This document shows, one piece after another, positions 14,784-17,803 of a DNA stretch of 17,803 nt (positions are counted from its first letter, which is position 1; every line of letters begins with the position of its first letter). The stretch spans positions 1 to 17,803 of the forward strand of contig JAQVBN010000004.1 in the NCBI GenBank assembly GCA_028690275.1. Direction: 5' to 3'. The DNA comes from Minisyncoccota bacterium. Its GTDB lineage: Bacteria; Patescibacteriota; Minisyncoccia; Minisyncoccales; Minisyncoccaceae. The notes under the pieces were generated by a model. That model was not told where the DNA came from and made no database searches. It saw only the letters and a program-made list of their open reading frames with translations. Position numbers and translations under genes: made by a program.

Positions 14784-15155
14784 TTATACTAATTCTTTAG
14801 TCATTGTTGATATCTTCTCAAAGCCTTTCTCTCTAACCTCTCTAGCAACTGGTCCTAAAATTCTAGTTCCTTTTGGCTCTTTTGTTTTTGCATCTAAAAT
14901 TACAACAGCATTATCATCAAATCTAATGTATGATCCATCAACTCTTTTCATTGGTTGTTTTTGTCTAATAATAACAGCTCTAACAACTTGATGTCTCTTA
15001 ACAATCTTTCTTGGTTCTGCTTTTTTAACAGTGCAAACTATAATATCTCCTAATTGAGCATATCTTCTTCTTGATCCTCCAATTGGTCTAATACATAAAA
15101 CCTCTTTTGCCCCTGAATTGTCTGCTACTTTTAGCCTTGATTCTGGTTGTATCAT
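14784..15155 (-). CDS. rplN: 50S ribosomal protein L14
   Basis: 123 residues, uL14, one of the most conserved ribosomal proteins, located at the subunit interface. [19 protein letters not shown] (1-19), a [19 protein letters not shown] strand region, and the ending [15 protein letters not shown] are family hallmarks. It begins 4 bases after rpsQ. In E. coli this is where the S10 operon ends and the spc operon starts; here no gap or promoter separates them, so the two operons are merged. The start context is GATATAAAAATATG, with no Shine-Dalgarno. Confidence 0.98.
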   Translation of the reverse strand: MIQPESRLKVADNSGAKEVLCIRPIGGSRRRYAQLGDIIVCTVKKAEPRKIVKRHQVVRAVIIRQKQPMKRVDGSYIRFDDNAVVILDAKTKEPKGTRILGPVAREVREKGFEKISTMTKELV

Positions 15156-15159
15156 ATTT

Positions 15160-15393
15160 TTATATCTTTACTATTACTTCCCACTTCTTATCTTTTGAAA
15201 TAGGAGCACATTCTCTAATAACAACAGCGTCCCCTTCCTTTAAATCCATCTTCTCGTTGTGAGCCTTGTAATTCTTATGACTTTTTATTCTCTTCAAATA
15301 CTTTGAATGTTCTTTTAATGTCTCAACACTAACTACAACAGTTTTCTGCATCTTAGCTGAAACGATTTTTCCTGTTAATTCTCTTTTTGGCAT
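15160..15393 (-). CDS. rpsQ: 30S ribosomal protein S17
   Basis: 77 residues, uS17, an early 16S rRNA-binding OB-fold protein. The start [20 protein letters not shown] (1-20) and the middle [20 protein letters not shown] (43-62) are typical, followed by APISKDKKW. It is near the short end of the family. It lies one base after the rpmC stop and 4 bases before rplN, and is preceded by the A/T-rich ACTAAATAATATG. Confidence 0.97.
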   Translation of the reverse strand: MPKRELTGKIVSAKMQKTVVVSVETLKEHSKYLKRIKSHKNYKAHNEKMDLKEGDAVVIRECAPISKDKKWEVIVKI

Positions 15394-15394
15394 A

Positions 15395-15577
15395 TTATTT
15401 AGTATTTAATATAGTTAATATCTTCGCAATTGTTTTCTTAATCTCATTTAACTCCTTAACATTCTTAACCTTTGAAGTAGCCAAATCCATCCTCATTTCT
15501 TGTGCCTTTTTTCTGTTCTCATCCAAACTCTTAACCAATTCTTCTTTACTTAATTTTTTTAGTTCTTGAGTTTTCAT
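15395..15577 (-). CDS. rpmC: 50S ribosomal protein L29
   Basis: 60 residues, uL29, a two-helix protein near the exit tunnel where chaperones and SRP dock. MKTQELKKLSKEELVKSLDE (1-20) and the helix with RKKAQEMRMDLATSKVKN are characteristic, as is the closing IKKTIAKILTILN. The ATG overlaps the rplP stop by four bases. The leader has AAAAAAGAGAT, a weak purine-rich signal. The small size is normal for this family. Confidence 0.95.
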   Translation of the reverse strand: MKTQELKKLSKEELVKSLDENRKKAQEMRMDLATSKVKNVKELNEIKKTIAKILTILNTK

Positions 15578-15990
15578 ATCTCTTTTTTAATAAATTTAAC
15601 TTTAACAGGAAGCTTGTCTCCACATTTCTTAAAAGCTTCTCTTACTTCTGCTTCAGGAACTCCTTCCATTTCGAATAAAACTCTTCCTGGCTTAATTACA
15701 GCAACATAATGATCTAAATTACCCTTACCTCCTCCCATAGGAACCTCGGCCCCTTTTCTAGTAATAGGTTTGTCTGGGAATACTCTAATCCACATCTTTC
15801 CAGTCTTTCTAATGTATCTGATAAGAATTCTTCTGCAAGCTTCTAACTGATTTGAAGTTAGCCAAGCAGGACCTTGAGCTTTAAGACCATAATTTCCAAA
15901 AGAAATTTCAGTTCCTGAATCACTAAACATACGAAGTCTGCTTCTTCCTTTCATCTGTTTTCTATATTTTGTCCTTTTTGGTGTAAACAT
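15574..15990 (-). CDS. rplP: 50S ribosomal protein L16
   Basis: 138 residues, uL16, which positions tRNA in the A site and completes the peptidyl-transferase centre. MFTPKRTKYRKQMKGRSR (1-18), the ACRRILIRYIRKTGKMWIR block (51-69), the PDKPITRKGAEVPMGGGKG loop (73-91) and the EMEGVPEAEVREAF segment are clear family features. The start is 9 bases after the rpsC stop, preceded by AATATAAAGATATG. The 3' end overlaps rpmC by four bases. Confidence 0.98.
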   Translation of the reverse strand: MFTPKRTKYRKQMKGRSRLRMFSDSGTEISFGNYGLKAQGPAWLTSNQLEACRRILIRYIRKTGKMWIRVFPDKPITRKGAEVPMGGGKGNLDHYVAVIKPGRVLFEMEGVPEAEVREAFKKCGDKLPVKVKFIKKEI

Positions 15991-15999
15991 ATCTTTATA

Positions 16000-16674
16000 T
16001 TATTTGTCAAATTTGTCTCCTTTATATATCCAAACCTTAATTCCGATCACTCCATAAGTACAAACTGCCATATGTTGAACATAATCTATATCTGCTCTAA
16101 TTGTATTTCTTGGAAGTCTACCTGCTTCTGCTCTTTCATTTCTAGCAATAGAAACACCATCAAGTCTTCCAGCAACTTCAATTTTAACTCCTTTAACCTC
16201 CTTATTAGTCATTACTTTCTCAACCGCTTGTTTGATAGTTTTTCTGAAAGGTGTTCTTCTCTCAATCTTTTGAGAAATCCATTCTGCTACTAATTTAGAT
16301 GATAACCAAGGATTTTTAACTTCCTTAATCTCTAATTTGATTTTCTTTTCAAGTTCAAATCCCTCTTTTTGAGTTAAATGAATTGTTTTGATAATCATTC
16401 TAATGAGCTCTTTGCTAAGTTTTTCAACTCCTTCACCACCTCTTCCAATAATCAAACCTGGTCTTGATGTATAAATAACAACCCCTGTCTTATTAGGAAG
16501 TCTGTTAATTTCAACTTTTTCAACAGATAAGTCTTTTAATTTTTTATCTAAAAACTTTCTGATTATAAAATCTTCTCTAAGAAGTCTTACAAAATTTTTC
16601 TCGTAAAAACCTCTTGATAACCAATCATTTGTTTCCTTTATTCTAAATACTTTTGGGTGTACTTTGTGGCTCAT
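16000..16674 (-). CDS. rpsC: 30S ribosomal protein S3
   Basis: 224 residues, uS3, at the mRNA entry site. The start MSHKVHPKVFRIKETNDW (1-18) matches the family. The KH type II domain carries the loop GLIIGRGGEG (73-82). The C-terminal S3 domain includes GVKIEVAGRLDGVSIARNE (162-180), with RADIDYVQHMAVCTYGVIG and KVWIYKG near the end. The conserved AR(N/T)E..x.GR motif is intact. The ATG overlaps the rplV stop by four bases. Confidence 0.98.
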   Translation of the reverse strand: MSHKVHPKVFRIKETNDWLSRGFYEKNFVRLLREDFIIRKFLDKKLKDLSVEKVEINRLPNKTGVVIYTSRPGLIIGRGGEGVEKLSKELIRMIIKTIHLTQKEGFELEKKIKLEIKEVKNPWLSSKLVAEWISQKIERRTPFRKTIKQAVEKVMTNKEVKGVKIEVAGRLDGVSIARNERAEAGRLPRNTIRADIDYVQHMAVCTYGVIGIKVWIYKGDKFDK

Positions 16675-17057
16675 TTTTCTTCTGTTTTTACCTTCTTATC
16701 TTCTTTTTTGACTTTACTTTCTTTCTTAACCATTTTATCTAATTCTATCTCAAAATGTGAAGTTCTTTTGTTAATCCTGTATGCAGTTCCTCTTGCTCTT
16801 GGCATAATTCTCTTATAAGTCGCTCCTTCATTAATCGCTACTTTAGAAATATATAAATCACCAACTTTCACTCCATCAAGATGTTCTGCGTTTGCAGCGG
16901 CTGAATTTAATAATTTAAGCATAGGATCTGCAGATTTGTTCAAAGTAAATCTTAAAATAGACTGAGCCTCCTCAACTTTTTTTCCTCTAATCAAATCAGC
17001 AACCAATCTTCCCTTTCTCGCTGATACTCTAAAATTGTTTAACTTAGCTTTATACAT
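16671..17057 (-). CDS. rplV: 50S ribosomal protein L22 with a charged C-terminal tail
   Basis: 128 residues, uL22, whose long beta hairpin lines the peptide exit tunnel. SARKGRLVADLIRGKKVEEA (12-31) and MPRARGTAYRINKRTSHFEI (85-104) mark the globular domain and hairpin. The core ends near residue 108, and about 20 further residues are almost all Lys, Glu, Asp, Val and Thr (KKESKVKKEDKKVKTEEK). Such a tail is variable among bacteria and is probably disordered, perhaps reaching the ribosome surface. The gap to rpsS is 5 bases, and the ATG is preceded by AAATAAAGATT. Confidence 0.97.
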   Translation of the reverse strand: MYKAKLNNFRVSARKGRLVADLIRGKKVEEAQSILRFTLNKSADPMLKLLNSAAANAEHLDGVKVGDLYISKVAINEGATYKRIMPRARGTAYRINKRTSHFEIELDKMVKKESKVKKEDKKVKTEEK

Positions 17058-17062
17058 AATCT

Positions 17063-17344
17063 TTATTTCTTATCAATCTCTTTTTGTAATTTACCACCAT
17101 GCTTAATGAATTTAGTTGTAGGTGAAAATTCTCCCAACTTATGTCCTACCATATCTTCTTCAATTCTAACAGCAATATGATCTTTTCCGTTATGTACTCC
17201 AAAAGTAAAACCAATCATTTCTGGAATAATAGTACAAGCTCTTGACCATGTCTTAATAACAGTTGCGTCGCCCGCTCTGACTTTAGACATTTTTTTCAAT
17301 AACTTTTCGTCAATATATGGACCTTTTTTAAGACTTCTTGTCAT
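17063..17344 (-). CDS. rpsS: 30S ribosomal protein S19
   Basis: 93 residues, uS19, in the head of the small subunit, where it contacts A-site tRNA and the inter-subunit bridge. [19 protein letters not shown] (1-19), [20 protein letters not shown] (32-51) and [13 protein letters not shown] (67-79) are standard. It lies 4 bases after rplB, with start context AAATAAAAATATG; a GGAGAG about 15 bases upstream belongs to the end of rplB and is probably too distant to act as a strong ribosome binding site. Confidence 0.98.
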   Translation of the reverse strand: MTRSLKKGPYIDEKLLKKMSKVRAGDATVIKTWSRACTIIPEMIGFTFGVHNGKDHIAVRIEEDMVGHKLGEFSPTTKFIKHGGKLQKEIDKK

Positions 17345-17348
17345 ATTT

Positions 17349-17803
17349 TTATTTTTTTACTCTCCTTTTAACGATTAATTTACTAAAACGCTTGTTCTTA
17401 CCCCTTGTTTTTACTCCAAGAGCATGTTTACCCCAAGGAGTCTTTGGATATTTTAATCCAATTGGTGCTCTTCCTTCACCACCTCCGTGTGGATGATCTA
17501 CAGGATTCATCGCACTTCCTCTAACAGTAGGTCTAACCCCCTTTCTTCTCATTCTTCCAGCATTTCCCCAGTTTATAAACTTGTAGTCGTGATTAGAAAC
17601 GATTCCGATAGACGCAAAACACTCCTCTCTCATCTTTCTTAATTCAGATGAAGGCATTTTAAGAAGAACGAATCCGTCGTCATGAGCCATAACAACCGCA
17701 TTTGAACCCGCTGATCTTACAAGTACTCCTTTCTTTCCTGGTTCTAAAGAAATATTATATATTTCAGTTCCGTCAGGGATGTTCTTTAATTGCATTCTAT
17801 TTC
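17349..17803 (-). CDS. rplB: 50S ribosomal protein L2, C-terminal part (gene continues past the window edge)
   Basis: The frame runs through the right edge: the codons before the ATG at 17795 read Asn-Arg, as in the family's GNxMPLxNIP region, so that Met is internal and not a start. About 150 codons, the C-terminal half, are visible. [20 protein letters not shown] (89-108 counting from Met 17795) is the hallmark loop of uL2, which reaches toward the peptidyl-transferase centre, and [17 protein letters not shown] is the usual C-terminal block. L2 binds 23S rRNA and is needed for subunit joining. The N-terminal half and the earlier S10-operon genes (rpsJ, rplC, rplD, rplW) are expected just beyond the window. 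Confidence 0.97.
   Translation of the reverse strand, partial: NRMQLKNIPDGTEIYNISLEPGKKGVLVRSAGSNAVVMAHDDGFVLLKMPSSELRKMREECFASIGIVSNHDYKFINWGNAGRMRRKGVRPTVRGSAMNPVDHPHGGGEGRAPIGLKYPKTPWGKHALGVKTRGKNKRFSKLIVKRRVKK

Noticed and set aside
1..17803. Alternative genetic code with UGA read as an amino acid (as in some CPR lineages)
   Set aside because: TGA ends genes at the correct family length, for example adk and the other ATGA overlaps, so the standard bacterial code applies.
1..17803. Mobile elements, CRISPR arrays, tRNA or rRNA genes, defence systems
   Set aside because: No transposase, direct-repeat array, tRNA-like cloverleaf or rRNA segment was seen; almost every base is accounted for by core genes.

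Overview
This window is almost entirely one-directional. Every gene except a 3' scrap at the left edge is on the minus strand, genes overlap or nearly touch, and no gene-free stretch exceeds 120 bases. The DNA is AT-rich and the standard bacterial code fits: TGA acts as a real stop, for example at the adk/map overlap. The best reading is a reduced bacterium of the Patescibacteria (Candidate Phyla Radiation, CPR), probably Parcubacteria-like. The reasons are a ribosomal protein superoperon with no rpmD (L30) between S5 and L15, short four-base overlaps, an archaeal-style ADP-forming acetyl-CoA synthetase, and a fused tRNA-modification gene. The lineage is inferred; no 16S gene is present.

Layout in transcription order (right to left). 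17803-10270 is the merged S10/spc ribosomal cluster: rplB (partial), rpsS, rplV, rpsC, rplP, rpmC, rpsQ, rplN, rplX, rplE, rpsN, rpsH, rplF, rplR, rpsE, rplO, secY. 10201-8814 holds adk and map. 8770-2266 is a compact metabolic block: a COG2426-type membrane protein, tpiA, the beta and alpha subunits of ADP-forming acetyl-CoA synthetase, an unlisted 37-residue single-pass membrane protein, ppsA and a PfkB-family sugar kinase. 2219-97 encodes miaB and miaA as one continuous design, broken by an apparent one-base frameshift inside the MiaB radical-SAM cysteine motif. At the far left, the last 22 codons of a plus-strand gene converge on miaA, and a hairpin lies between them.

How the genes work together. 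The ribosomal genes, SecY, Map and MiaA/MiaB supply ribosome assembly, membrane insertion, N-terminal processing and tRNA A37 modification. TpiA, PEP synthase and the acetyl-CoA synthetase fit a small fermentative carbon and energy module: triose interconversion, the PEP/pyruvate step, and ATP made from acetyl-CoA. Adenylate kinase links to this because PEP synthase chemistry involves AMP.

The points most worth a second look are: (1) rplX has no ATG, GTG or TTG start and appears to begin at ATA, in exactly the sequence context that carries ATG in its neighbours; (2) the in-frame MiaB-MiaA fusion; (3) the frameshift in its iron-sulfur motif; (4) the 37-residue membrane protein between the acetyl-CoA synthetase and ppsA; (5) an overlapping terminator-like and promoter-like element between secY and adk. 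I did not find a mobile element, CRISPR array, RNA gene or defence system.
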